In this document: one piece after another, positions 1 through 7,065 of the stretch
How the letters are laid out: each line of letters starts with the position of its first letter
Position numbering within the stretch: the first letter of the stretch is position 1
DNA from: an uncultured Candidatus Melainabacteria bacterium
GTDB lineage: Bacteria; Cyanobacteriota; Vampirovibrionia; Gastranaerophilales; Gastranaerophilaceae
Reading direction: 5' to 3'
DNA: 42,808 nt
NCBI GenBank assembly: GCA_934717855.1
Contig: CAKUZI010000014.1
Coordinates: 1 to 42,808 of the forward strand
Position numbers and translations under genes: made by a program
The notes under the pieces: model-generated
Told to the model about the DNA's origin: nothing
The model's input: only the letters and a program-made list of their open reading frames with translations
Databases searched by the model: none

Positions 1-485
1 CCAGCTTTAGCATCTTTAACTGCTTTTGCTACGTCCATTGTAACTGTACCAGTTTTAGGGTTTGGCATCAAGCCTTTAGGTCCTAATACTCTACCTAATT
101 TACCCAACATACCCATACAATCAGGAGTTGCAATCAATGTATCAAAATCAAACCAACCGCCAGAAATCTTTTCAATAATTTCTTCAGCACCTGCAAAATC
201 AGCTCCAGCTTCAGTAGCTTCAGTTGCTTTAGGGCCTTTTGCGATTACACAAACCTTAACAGTTTTACCAAGACCAGCTGGTAATACTACTGTTGATCTG
301 ATTTGTTGGTCAGCTTGACGAACATCGATACCTAATCTCATGTGGCATTCAACTGTTTCGTTAAATTTAGAAACTTCTTTAGAAATTTCTTTCAATTTTT
401 TGATTGTATCAACTGCAGTAGCCGGTTGAACGAAACCGTCCAACATTTCCTGCATTTTCTTTTGTTTTTTAGTTAATTTACTCAT
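1..485 (-). CDS. rplA: 50S ribosomal protein L1, C-terminus beyond window
   Basis: L1 binds 23S rRNA at the L1 stalk and assists release of deacylated tRNA from the E site; in many bacteria it also represses its own mRNA. The visible 161 residues begin MSKLTKKQKKMQEML and include the family block LGKLGRVLGPKGLMPNPKTG near the window edge. The 3' part lies to the left of base 1. It follows rplK by about 100 bases, the usual order, and is the last gene of the rpmG-secE-nusG-rplK run seen here. A GGAAA-type binding site precedes the ATG. Identification is firm. Confidence 0.97.
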   Translation of the reverse strand, partial: MSKLTKKQKKMQEMLDGFVQPATAVDTIKKLKEISKEVSKFNETVECHMRLGIDVRQADQQIRSTVVLPAGLGKTVKVCVIAKGPKATEATEAGADFAGAEEIIEKISGGWFDFDTLIATPDCMGMLGKLGRVLGPKGLMPNPKTGTVTMDVAKAVKDAKA

Positions 486-591
486 TATTTTTCCTTTCGT
501 GGTATTAACGGAACTTATTTTAGCTTTGAGAAACCTCATCACTCTAATTTCTAGCTCTCACACTAATGGTAAGAGACTTAGTTCCTTCCAT

Positions 592-1020
592 CTAACCTTC
601 TTTTACTGTAACACCCATAGCTCTGCAAGAACCTTTAATCATTTTAACAGCAGATTCCATAGTTGTTGCATTCAAGTCGTTCATTTTTATTTTTGCAATT
701 TCTTCAAGTTGAGCTTCTGTAATTTCACCAACTTTGTCTTTGTTAGGAACAGCAGAACCTTTTGGAAGGTTTAATGCTTTCTTAATAAGAACAGGAGCTG
801 GAGGTGATTTGATTACGAATGAAAAACTTCTGTCTTCGTAAACATCAATGATTACAGGAATAATGTAACCAGCTTGAGATTCTGTTTTAGCGTTGAATTG
901 CTTACAGAAATCCATGATGTTAACACCATGTTGACCTAACGCAGGACCAACTGGTGGTGATGGATTTGCTTTACCAGCTTCGATTTGAAGCTTAATTTTT
1001 CCTACTACTTTTTTAGCCAT
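592..1020 (-). CDS. rplK: 50S ribosomal protein L11
   Basis: L11 forms the GTPase-associated centre with 23S rRNA and is needed for factor-dependent GTPase activity and RelA activation. The 142-residue product has the family start MAKKVVGKIKLQIEAGKA, the proline-rich PSPPVGPALGQHGVN block and the C-terminal rRNA-binding half ending AMGVTVKEG. Length matches the family. The frame stays open upstream, but the ATG at MAKK is preceded by an AAAAGGAGAAA site and matches family starts, so the longer version is rejected. It lies between nusG and rplA. Confidence 0.97.
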   Translation of the reverse strand: MAKKVVGKIKLQIEAGKANPSPPVGPALGQHGVNIMDFCKQFNAKTESQAGYIIPVIIDVYEDRSFSFVIKSPPAPVLIKKALNLPKGSAVPNKDKVGEITEAQLEEIAKIKMNDLNATTMESAVKMIKGSCRAMGVTVKEG

Positions 1021-1097
1021 TTTTTTCTCCTTTTGTGGTACTAACGGTTTTTGCCGACTATTGCAAAAATCCTTCCACATGTTTTGTACTAATTCGC

Positions 1098-1145
1098 GAA
1101 TAGCGAGTAACGAAATATTCACTACTCACTATTCACCATTCACTT
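1098..1145 (-). repeat. Short dispersed repeat R3, copy 1
   Basis: Read on the minus strand, this segment between nusG and rplK contains tandem GTGAATGGTGAATAGTGAG-type words ending in TTCGTTAC. A second copy with about four mismatches in 38 bases lies at 42600-42638, inside a prepilin coding region. Here it reaches the 3' side of nusG without disrupting it. It has no coding content. Confidence 0.7.
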
Positions 1146-1147
1146 AA

Positions 1148-1774
1148 TTATAATTTATTAATTTGTTTGTATTCCAATTCAACCGGAGTTTCACGTCCAA
1201 AGATTGAAACATTTGCACGAAGTTTTGATTTATCTGGATAAACTTCGATAATATCAGCAACAAAGTCTGCGAAAGGTCCTGATGTAATTCTAACTTTGTC
1301 ACCTGCTTTAACGTCAAGTTCAATTTTTTGTTGAGTTGAAGTTGAACGGTTAATAATCTTTTTGATTTCACTGTCTCTAGCCGGAATAGGTTTTTTAGCG
1401 GAACCAACAAATTTTGTAACACCTGAAGTGTGTCTTACAACGTACCAGCTATCTTCGTCCATAATCATTTCTACAAGAACATAACCTGGAAAGATTTTTT
1501 CTTCACGTTCCTGTTTTTTACCACCTTTCATTTGGGTAACTGTTTTTTGAGGAACTTCAATTCTGAAGATTTTATCACCCATGTTCATATATTCAATACG
1601 TTTTTCAAGGTTTACTTTAACCTTGTTTTCATAACCTGAATAAGTGTGAACAATATACCAGCGTTTTTGGTTTTTCTTAGCTTCTTTTGCTTCTTCAACC
1701 GCTTGAGCTTCTAGTGCTTCTTGCGCTTTATCTTCATCCAATTGTTCTTTCATAGATTTTTCTTTTTCAGTCAT
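1148..1774 (-). CDS. nusG: Transcription termination/antitermination protein NusG
   Basis: NusG binds RNA polymerase and links it to Rho or the ribosome. The 208-residue protein has a charged extension of about 35 residues (Glu/Lys/Ala-rich), then the NGN domain starting RWYIVHTYSGYENKV, and a C-terminal KOW domain containing GDKVRITSGPFADF. The extension makes it longer than the roughly 180-residue E. coli form; acidic N-terminal extensions are common in other phyla. The chosen ATG has AAGGTGG just upstream. It sits directly downstream of secE, the standard arrangement. Confidence 0.96.
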   Translation of the reverse strand: MTEKEKSMKEQLDEDKAQEALEAQAVEEAKEAKKNQKRWYIVHTYSGYENKVKVNLEKRIEYMNMGDKIFRIEVPQKTVTQMKGGKKQEREEKIFPGYVLVEMIMDEDSWYVVRHTSGVTKFVGSAKKPIPARDSEIKKIINRSTSTQQKIELDVKAGDKVRITSGPFADFVADIIEVYPDKSKLRANVSIFGRETPVELEYKQINKL

Positions 1775-1800
1775 AAGCCACCTTTTATTCTCTTACCGGA

Positions 1801-2025
1801 TTATTTTATTAATCCAAGTACAGCTTTAAAAATTATATCCATCAAATAAACAGCTACAGTAAATACAAAAACAATGACAATAACAAAAAATGTTTCTGCC
1901 ACTACTTGACGTTTTTCAGGCCAAGTAATTTTACCCCACTCAGTTCTTACTCCTCTGAAGTAAGTCCTAGTAGAATTCATTGTTTTTTCAAGCCATGCCG
2001 GCATTTGGTTTTCTGCACCTATCAT
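1801..2025 (-). CDS. secE: Preprotein translocase subunit SecE
   Basis: SecE clamps SecY in the Sec translocon. The 74-residue protein has the single-helix bacterial form: the amphipathic EWGKITWPEKRQVV segment followed by one transmembrane helix (about residues 42-65, VIVIVFVFTVAVYL). The frame continues upstream into the tRNA gene, but the ATG at MIGAENQ has AAGGA seven bases upstream and is the plausible start. It follows tRNA-Trp and precedes nusG by 26 bases. Confidence 0.95.
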   Translation of the reverse strand: MIGAENQMPAWLEKTMNSTRTYFRGVRTEWGKITWPEKRQVVAETFFVIVIVFVFTVAVYLMDIIFKAVLGLIK

Positions 2026-2052
2026 AATTGATTCCTTATGTTTTATAAAAAT

Positions 2053-2125
2053 CGCGCCCTGAAGGACTCGAACCCTCGACATCCGGTTTTGGAGACCGAC
2101 GTTCTACCAACTGAACTAAGGACGC
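2053..2125 (-). tRNA. tRNA-Trp (anticodon CCA)
   Basis: A full cloverleaf folds on the minus strand. The seven-pair acceptor stem is GCGTCCT with AGGGCGC (one G-U). The anticodon arm has loop CTCCAAA, giving anticodon CCA, and the T arm is GAGGG-TTCGAGT-CCTTC. The discriminator is G and the 3' CCA is not encoded. tRNA-Trp between rpmG and secE is a recurrent bacterial arrangement. The secE start lies 27 bases past the 3' end, so co-transcription and processing are likely. Confidence 0.96.
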
Positions 2126-2130
2126 CCAAT

Positions 2131-2246
2131 AAGTGAAAAGTGAGTCATGAATCGTGAAAAGACCGTTTAGTTCACTTCGCTCAAAGCAATACCATGAGAT
2201 AGCTTTTATATTGGCTTTTCACCTCTCACTTTTCAAGTTTCACTTA
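2131..2246. repeat. Palindromic intergenic repeat R2, copy 1
   Basis: The ends are inverted: AAGTGAAAAGTGAG at the left edge is mirrored by CTCACTTTTC...TTTCACTT at the right, and GTGAAAAGACC is mirrored by GGCTTTTCAC further in. A relative with the same end words and a shared TTCGCT/GCTC-type centre lies at 10641-10744. The right edge includes the stop codon of rpmG, so the element ends exactly at that gene. It looks like a small non-coding palindromic element of the REP/MITE sort. Confidence 0.65.
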
Positions 2247-2411
2247 CTTCGTTTCTTTATGAGTTGTATGTTTTTTGCAAGTTGGGCAATATTTGTTCAA
2301 CTCAAGTCTTTCTTTAATATTTTTTTTGTTTTTAGTAGTTGTGTAGTTTCTTTCTTTGCAATCTTCACATGCTAGAACTACCATTCTGTCGTTTTTTCCT
2401 TTGATACCCAT
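2244..2411 (-). CDS. rpmG: 50S ribosomal protein L33
   Basis: L33 is a small 50S protein near the E site. The 55-residue product reads MGIKGKNDRMVVLACEDC, then RNYTTTKN, and ends YCPTCKKHTTHKETK. It has two CxxC pairs (C15/C18 and C42/C45), so it is the zinc-binding C+ form. The start has AAAAGGAATAAAAACT upstream. It is the first gene of the secE-nusG-rplK operon, with tRNA-Trp next. Identification is firm from the motif pattern. Confidence 0.95.
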   Translation of the reverse strand: MGIKGKNDRMVVLACEDCKERNYTTTKNKKNIKERLELNKYCPTCKKHTTHKETK

Positions 2412-2457
2412 AGTTTTTATTCCTTTTATTTATTAATTCTTTTGGTATTTTGTGACC

Positions 2458-2488
2458 TTTAAAAAAGAATGTGAAAGACTCACATTCT
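2458..2488 (-). terminator. Intrinsic terminator or attenuator before rpmG
   Basis: On the minus strand a nine-pair stem AGAATGTGA/TCACATTCT with a five-base loop is followed by TTTTTT. It lies after the coiled-coil gene and 47 bases before the rpmG start. A TATAAT-like -10 lies just upstream on the same strand at 2508-2513, so the hairpin could either end the previous transcript or attenuate the ribosomal operon. Confidence 0.75.
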
Positions 2489-2614
2489 AATCAAATCGGC
2501 TTATACTATTATAATAAACCAAACAAAATAAATTGCAAACACATTGTAAACAATCTATAAGCAAAATCAGCCGACTTGGCTAGCCGACTGATTTTGAAAA
2601 ATTTTACAACTTAA

Positions 2615-3217
2615 CTATTTAATTACAAAATCGCTTTGTTGTGGTCTATCTGTAGAGTAAGAAGTTGGAATATCATACTGACCGTAAGAATCAGCTCTAA
2701 GTTGTTCCATATATACTTGACCATTTTTTACGATTTGTTGTTGTTGTGTCAAATTCTTTTCAAGGTTAGTCAAAACTTGTTCAGCATAAAGTTCTGCGCC
2801 TTCTTTAGTTTTCATAGCATCTTCAGTTGCCTGAGCTCTAATATTTTCAGCTTCTTCCATAGCTCTGCGCTTAATTTCTTCACATTCTTGTTGAACTTGA
2901 GTTCTAATTCTAACACCCTCACGTTCCAAAGCTTTAATAAAATCAGCTTCTGATAATTTTCTATCAGCTTCAGCTTGCGCATCTGCTATAATTTTTTCAG
3001 CCTTTTGCTGAGCTTCAACTTGAAGTTCTTCTCTGCGTCTCAAAAATGCTCTTGCCTCTTGAACTTCTACAGGCAAAGACGCATAAATTCTATCAATCAA
3101 TGCTTCAATTTCTTTTGTTTTTACAACAGTAAACTTTCTTGGAACAATCGGGAAACCTTCCTCCAAAGAAATTTCTAACATTTTCAATAAATCATATACA
3201 CCATTCTGTTGTTGCAT
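2615..3217 (-). CDS. DivIVA/SepIVA-like coiled-coil protein
   Basis: The 200-residue protein has a short N-terminal module (FPIVPRKFTVVKTKEIEALID...LPVEVQEARAFLRRREEL, about residues 21-67). A long charged coiled coil rich in A-E-A-x-R heptads follows (about 68-165), and the tail is Gln/Ser-rich. From family knowledge, the module resembles the SepIVA-type proteins found next to coaD in mycobacteria, where they act in division and envelope growth. Here it is likewise close to coaD. A sigma-70 promoter precedes it. A scaffold role in division or envelope growth is an inference. Confidence 0.6.
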   Translation of the reverse strand: MQQQNGVYDLLKMLEISLEEGFPIVPRKFTVVKTKEIEALIDRIYASLPVEVQEARAFLRRREELQVEAQQKAEKIIADAQAEADRKLSEADFIKALEREGVRIRTQVQQECEEIKRRAMEEAENIRAQATEDAMKTKEGAELYAEQVLTNLEKNLTQQQQIVKNGQVYMEQLRADSYGQYDIPTSYSTDRPQQSDFVIK

Positions 3218-3246
3218 AACACATATACCTTTCTTACTCTACTAAT

Positions 3247-3275
3247 ATTCTACATAAGCGTATATTAATTGTCAA
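3247..3275 (-). promoter_or_regulatory. Sigma-70 promoter for the coiled-coil gene
   Basis: On the minus strand TTGACA (3275-3270) and TAGAAT (3252-3247) are exactly 17 bases apart, a near-consensus promoter. The start codon at 3217 lies about 23 bases past the predicted transcription start. Confidence 0.75.
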
Positions 3276-3323
3276 ATAGTTATTTTTTTTTACCTAACTA
3301 TTGTTAACTTTTGTTGATATTTT

Positions 3324-3659
3324 TTATTGTTTGAGCGCTTCAGGCAACTTTTCATATGTAATTTTGATTAAATCCAAGTATTGCTTACTAGGGCAAATAG
3401 CTAAATTAAAAAATTGTGGCAACTTTTCAATTGAATCTTCTAACAAATTTAAAGCTCCAAATATACCATCATTCTTCAAAAGATCAGTATTTACTCCATT
3501 TTTTTTTGCAACCATAGTATCATTAAGAATAGCAGTAGATAAGTTATCGATAATATCTATTAACTCAGCCTTTCTTACAAAAAAATAGCCTCCTAAATTT
3601 TTCTTTAAATTTGGCATCATATACAACTTTTCAAACAAAATTTTTGAATCATACACCAT
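3324..3659 (-). CDS. Unknown 111-residue protein coupled to coaD
   Basis: I do not recognise this family. The product is MVYDSKILFEKLYMMPNLKK..., predicted soluble and largely helical, with no signal peptide or membrane segment and two cysteine-poor halves. Its ATG lies inside the last codons of coaD (11-base overlap), so translation is probably coupled. Coupling suggests a real gene expressed with coaD but says nothing firm about its function. Confidence 0.7.
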   Translation of the reverse strand: MVYDSKILFEKLYMMPNLKKNLGGYFFVRKAELIDIIDNLSTAILNDTMVAKKNGVNTDLLKNDGIFGALNLLEDSIEKLPQFFNLAICPSKQYLDLIKITYEKLPEALKQ

Positions 3660-4134
3660 ATTCGCGCTCCTTTTTTAAATATTCATTAACAGCTTCCGGC
3701 ACAAACTTTGAAACGTCGCCATTATTTAGGTAAATTTCCTTAATTGTGCTGGAAGAAATAAAGTTGTATTTCGGTTTTGTCGTCAAAAATACTGTCTTTA
3801 TTTCACTTGCCAATGCACTATTAGCTTGTGAAAGTTGCATTTCATATTCAAAATCTGAAACCGCACGCAAACCACGAATTAAAACAGTAGCCCCTTTTTC
3901 TTTAGCATAATTAATTGTTAATCCCTCAAATGCGTCAACTTCAACATTTGGCATGTCTTTAACACTTTCTTTGATTAATTCAACACGTTTTTCAACAGGC
4001 ACAAAACCAACTTTAGCAGAATTGTGAGCAACCGCAATAATTACCTTATCAAAAATTTCTGTTGCAGTTTTTAGTATATCAATATGTCCTTTAGTTACAG
4101 GGTCAAAACTTCCCGGATAAATAGCTATTTTCAT
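3649..4134 (-). CDS. coaD: Phosphopantetheine adenylyltransferase
   Basis: CoaD transfers AMP from ATP to 4'-phosphopantetheine, giving dephospho-CoA in coenzyme A synthesis. The 161-residue protein has the nucleotidyltransferase signature GSFDPVTKGH (residues 8-17), the central RGLRAVSDFEYE block and the C-terminal ISSSTIKE motif. Length is typical. AAAGGAAA precedes the ATG. It is followed, with overlap, by the small unknown gene. Identification is firm. Confidence 0.97.
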   Translation of the reverse strand: MKIAIYPGSFDPVTKGHIDILKTATEIFDKVIIAVAHNSAKVGFVPVEKRVELIKESVKDMPNVEVDAFEGLTINYAKEKGATVLIRGLRAVSDFEYEMQLSQANSALASEIKTVFLTTKPKYNFISSSTIKEIYLNNGDVSKFVPEAVNEYLKKEREYGV

Positions 4135-4329
4135 TGAATTTCCTTTATTATTTCCTATGTCTGCTATATTAACATAAACATGTATTTTAAAAATTTTTCA
4201 CACAAAATAAATAATTTTTACAGAATAAATATTAACTTTTGTAACGATATTACAGAAATATGCAATTTTTATATACTGAAATACTTTATATATATGTAAG
4301 ACATAAATAATTAAATGCGAAAGCATTAA

Positions 4330-4430
4330 AAGATAATTTTTACACTACCTACTACACTTTCTACCTACTTTACACGAGAAATCATTAAAGATTTTGAACC
4401 CTCTAAATTTATTTAGAGGGTTTTTCTTTT
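4330..4430 (+). ncRNA. Candidate small RNA with twin CUACCUACU motif and terminator
   Basis: In the gene-free stretch upstream of coaD, a strong plus-strand terminator (4397-4430) has no gene before it. Just upstream lie two exact copies of CTACCTACT (4345-4353 and 4361-4369), each followed closely by ACAC, in sequence with little self-pairing. An unpaired C-rich repeat followed by a terminator recalls cyanobacterial Yfr-type sRNAs in design, not in sequence. The 5' end is not determined; several AT-rich -10-like hexamers lie at 4270-4300. Confidence 0.4.
4397..4430 (+). terminator. Intrinsic terminator, plus strand
   Basis: A 12-pair stem AACCCTCTAAAT/ATTTAGAGGGTT with a two-base apex is followed by TTTTTCTTTT. 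It is strong on the plus strand and has no coding gene directly upstream, so it implies a short non-coding transcript. Confidence 0.85.
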
Positions 4431-4499
4431 GGATTTATAAGCTTTTCAAATTATCACTCACTCAAGCTCCCTCTCTTGAAGAAAGGAAATTTATATTAT

Positions 4500-4535
4500 A
4501 AAAATAAGACCGGCTGATTTGCCGGTCCTTTATAA
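4500..4535 (-). terminator. Intrinsic terminator for the 58-residue gene
   Basis: On the minus strand GACCGGC and GCCGGTC pair around a six-base loop and are followed by TTATTTTTAT. It lies 90 bases after the stop of the small minus-strand gene, which supports that gene being transcribed. Confidence 0.75.
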
Positions 4536-4624
4536 TTCCTATCCTAAAAAATTTTCCTATTCTATTCCTATTGATTTTGCTTTCCGCGTATTTCCTATTG
4601 ATTTTCCAACAACTTGTTTCAGGT

Positions 4625-4801
4625 TTATGCTATAAAATTAGTTCCAAACCTGCTCGCTCCGTGGAAGAAAGATTGTTTCATCATATCCACAAGAGTTTTT
4701 CTTACTACATATTTTTTATTCAAGTCCACTGAATTTACAGCTTCAGAAGTTTCTTTATACATATCAGTTACGGTATTAGAAAATAAAAGCATAGTTGCCA
4801 T
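4625..4801 (-). CDS. Unknown small protein, 58 residues
   Basis: The product starts MATMLLFSNTVTDMYKETSE and ends ASRFGTNFIA. Support for a real gene: a GAGAGG site ten bases before the ATG, a terminator downstream, and a promoter candidate upstream (direct repeat at 4904-4919 plus TATATAA on the minus strand). No membrane helix or known motif is seen. It shares its promoter architecture with several unknown genes in this window, suggesting co-regulation. The function is unknown. Confidence 0.55.
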   Translation of the reverse strand: MATMLLFSNTVTDMYKETSEAVNSVDLNKKYVVRKTLVDMMKQSFFHGASRFGTNFIA

Positions 4802-4870
4802 AGCCTTTTGTCCTCTCTTTTTTCTTTATTTAGCTCTCACACTTATATAAAAAATTTTTGCCAAAAATTA

Positions 4871-4898
4871 TTGACTTTTTCTATACGATTTATATAAC
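4871..4898 (+). promoter_or_regulatory. Sigma-70-like promoter for the 259-residue gene
   Basis: TTGACT (4871-4876) and TATAAC (4893-4898) are 16 bases apart on the plus strand, 80 bases before the gene. The same AT-rich core reads TATATAA on the minus strand, so two divergent promoters may overlap here. Confidence 0.55.
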
Positions 4899-4903
4899 TT
4901 TTG

Positions 4904-4919
4904 TTACATAAGTTTACAT
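4904..4919 (-). promoter_or_regulatory. TGTAA-type direct repeat (regulator box), site 1
   Basis: On the minus strand ATGTAA-N4-ATGTAA gives two half-sites exactly ten bases apart, followed after a short gap by TATATAA as a -10. This is the layout seen upstream of the genes ending at 9984 and 38017 and starting at 40378. It points towards the 58-residue gene and also overlaps the predicted transcription start of the divergent 259-residue gene. Confidence 0.55.
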
Positions 4920-4978
4920 TTGCTAAAGTTTTTCTCGGTTTTAGCCGTTAATATTACAAGTATGAAAGGAGAAAATTA

Positions 4979-5758
4979 ATGGCTGATTCAATGAGTATAA
5001 CAGGCGGAACACCCAAAATAGATTACGCAAAGTGGAAAAAACTCACACCGCAAGAGATTATAAAAGAGCAAAGCAAAGGACAGGAAATTCCTGCTGAAAT
5101 TATAACTTGGGCACAACAAATGCAAAAATTTGACCAAATTCCAGACGACGTAACTTATGAAGAAGTTGACGGAGAAATTGGAATTGAAGCTTTAAATAAA
5201 TTGGGACTTGCTAATACTCAACAAATTAATAATGCAGAAAACGCAGAAGGGAGTAAAAATCAAGATAGTTCAACTAGTGATTTACAAAAAGATTTAGATA
5301 ATTTAAATTCAAAGGCTGGTTATGGTGATAAAGCCCGAATATATCAACAACTTATAGCTGAATATAATGATGACCTTGCATCCAGCATTAAACTTGAGAA
5401 CAATTCTGATATAAATGCTAATAAACAAACTATTTCTGAAGCTAAAACAGTTGGGAATTCGGCATTGAATGCATTTCCTGCTAAGCCTACCATTACACCG
5501 TTCACGAGTACTAAAACTTTGTCCAATATATTCCAAACGAGAGCAGATGCAGAAGAACTAATACAAAATGCAGATGACACAGAAAAGAAACTACAATTTA
5601 TAAATCCTGATTATACTGATAATAAAACAGAACAAAATACAAATAATACAACAAACGTTTCCGAACAAGACAATACAGATTTAACCCTTGCGGATCCTGC
5701 ATTAACAACTGATCCGGAAGAAATTAGAAAACGTAAAGCTAAAAAAGGCTTAGCGTAA
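4979..5758 (+). CDS. Unknown 259-residue acidic protein
   Basis: I recognise no family. The protein starts MADSMSITGGTPKIDYAKW, is rich in Asn, Gln, Asp and Thr, lacks a signal peptide or membrane helix, and ends in the basic tail EEIRKRKAKKGLA. A strong AAAGGAGAAAATTA site precedes the ATG. The last nine bases overlap the 3' end of rpe on the other strand, so the two transcripts converge. A secreted or structural role cannot be judged from the sequence. Confidence 0.8.
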   Translation: MADSMSITGGTPKIDYAKWKKLTPQEIIKEQSKGQEIPAEIITWAQQMQKFDQIPDDVTYEEVDGEIGIEALNKLGLANTQQINNAENAEGSKNQDSSTSDLQKDLDNLNSKAGYGDKARIYQQLIAEYNDDLASSIKLENNSDINANKQTISEAKTVGNSALNAFPAKPTITPFTSTKTLSNIFQTRADAEELIQNADDTEKKLQFINPDYTDNKTEQNTNNTTNVSEQDNTDLTLADPALTTDPEEIRKRKAKKGLA

Positions 5759-6382
5759 AGATTTTATCGCAAATCCAATATCGTTAGACTTATAAATATA
5801 ATTACCGGCAACCAAAGAATTTGCACCGTAAAACGTGCAAATTCTTGCTGTTTCAGCATTTATTCCACCATCTACCTGAATAACCAAGCTTTCAGGGGCA
5901 TTAGTTTTTATCATAGGAATTTTTTCTGCACAATCTTGCATAAATTTTTGACCGCCAAACCCCGGCTCAACAGTCATTACAAGAAGCAAATCCAAATCTT
6001 TTAAATACGGCAAAACCACTTCAGCGGATGTTTTCGGCTTTATTGAAAGACCGGCTTTCTTTCCGAAAGACTTGATTAAATCAATTGTTTTTTGAACATC
6101 ACACCCGCATTCGTAATGAAAAGTTAAAATATCTGCGCCGGCTTTTGCAAACGCTTCAATATATTTTTCAGGATTTTCAATCATCAAATGTACATCAAGA
6201 GGCAATTCTGTAACTTTTCTGATAGATGCCACGACGGGAACACCAATCGTTATATTTGGAACGAAATGACCATCCATAACATCAACATGAACCCAATCTG
6301 CGCCTGCGTTTTCGATACGTTTTATATCTCTTTCTAAATTCGCAAAATCCGCAGACAAAATAGACGGTGAAATATAAACCAT
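5750..6382 (-). CDS. rpe: Ribulose-phosphate 3-epimerase
   Basis: Rpe interconverts ribulose 5-phosphate and xylulose 5-phosphate in the pentose phosphate pathway. The 210-residue TIM-barrel protein has SPSILSADFANL at the start, metal and catalytic blocks HVDVMDGHFVPN and LDVHLMIENPEKY, then MTVEPGFGGQKFM, and the phosphate-binding QVDGGI. Length is slightly short of the usual 215-225 but no motif is missing. It overlaps the rnc stop by one base (TAATG), so coupling is likely. Confidence 0.97.
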   Translation of the reverse strand: MVYISPSILSADFANLERDIKRIENAGADWVHVDVMDGHFVPNITIGVPVVASIRKVTELPLDVHLMIENPEKYIEAFAKAGADILTFHYECGCDVQKTIDLIKSFGKKAGLSIKPKTSAEVVLPYLKDLDLLLVMTVEPGFGGQKFMQDCAEKIPMIKTNAPESLVIQVDGGINAETARICTFYGANSLVAGNYIYKSNDIGFAIKSLR

Positions 6383-7065
6383 TATATAGCCCCCAATTTT
6401 TTACAAGCCTCATATGCAGCGTGTTGTTCAGCCTCTTTTTTAGTTTTTCCGGAACCCTTTGCGACAACATGACCTTGGTATGCAACTTCAACTTCAAATG
6501 TTTTGTTATGCGCAGGGCCTGCTTCTCCCACAACTGTATAACTCGGAATTTCTTTCGTCAAACCTTGCGTGTATTCCTGCAAAATAGCTTTAGCATTGAA
6601 TTTTTCAAAATTTTTGTCAACTTCCTCAATATAAGGCATAAGCACCTTTTGCAAATACTGAATTACTAAATCAAATTTACCATCCAAATAATATGCTCCC
6701 AAAACCGCCTCAAAAGCACACGCACATACTGATTCGATATGAGCAAGCCCTTGTTTTGCCTCATGGCGAGCAAGAATTATTAACTCACAAAAGCCAATTT
6801 CATTTGCAATCTTTGACAACGTATTGTCAGAAACGACAATCGAACGTATTTTAGACAAATCGCCCTCAGTATAATCAGAATATTTTTTATATAAAATATC
6901 TGAAACCGAAAGTTTTAAAACCGCATCTCCCAAAAATTCAAGGCGTTCGTAGTTTTCAACATACGGTAAATCCTGCTCTTTTGTATAAGACGGATGCGTC
7001 AAAGCTCTTTTGAAGAAATCCGGATTGTCTATTTTTATACCAAAAATTTCTTCCAATTTTTTCAT
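6382..7065 (-). CDS. rnc: Ribonuclease III
   Basis: RNase III cuts double-stranded RNA, including rRNA precursors. The 227-residue protein has the catalytic signature ERLEFLGDAVL (residues 40-50), the second acidic patch around CAFEAVLGAYYLDG, and a C-terminal dsRNA-binding domain (about 157-225) with GSGKTKKEAEQHAA. It sits between cdsA and rpe with no gap. Confidence 0.97.
   Translation of the reverse strand: MKKLEEIFGIKIDNPDFFKRALTHPSYTKEQDLPYVENYERLEFLGDAVLKLSVSDILYKKYSDYTEGDLSKIRSIVVSDNTLSKIANEIGFCELIILARHEAKQGLAHIESVCACAFEAVLGAYYLDGKFDLVIQYLQKVLMPYIEEVDKNFEKFNAKAILQEYTQGLTKEIPSYTVVGEAGPAHNKTFEVEVAYQGHVVAKGSGKTKKEAEQHAAYEACKKLGAI

Noticed and set aside
2563..2597. Hairpin AAAATCAG...CTGATTTT as terminator of the coiled-coil gene
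   Set aside because: The stem is long but lacks a T tract on either strand; the hairpin at 2458-2488 is the better terminator.
4614..4850. Plus-strand 78-codon frame with hydrophobic residues
   Set aside because: It is the complement of the minus-strand 58-residue gene, which has better ribosome site, promoter and terminator support.
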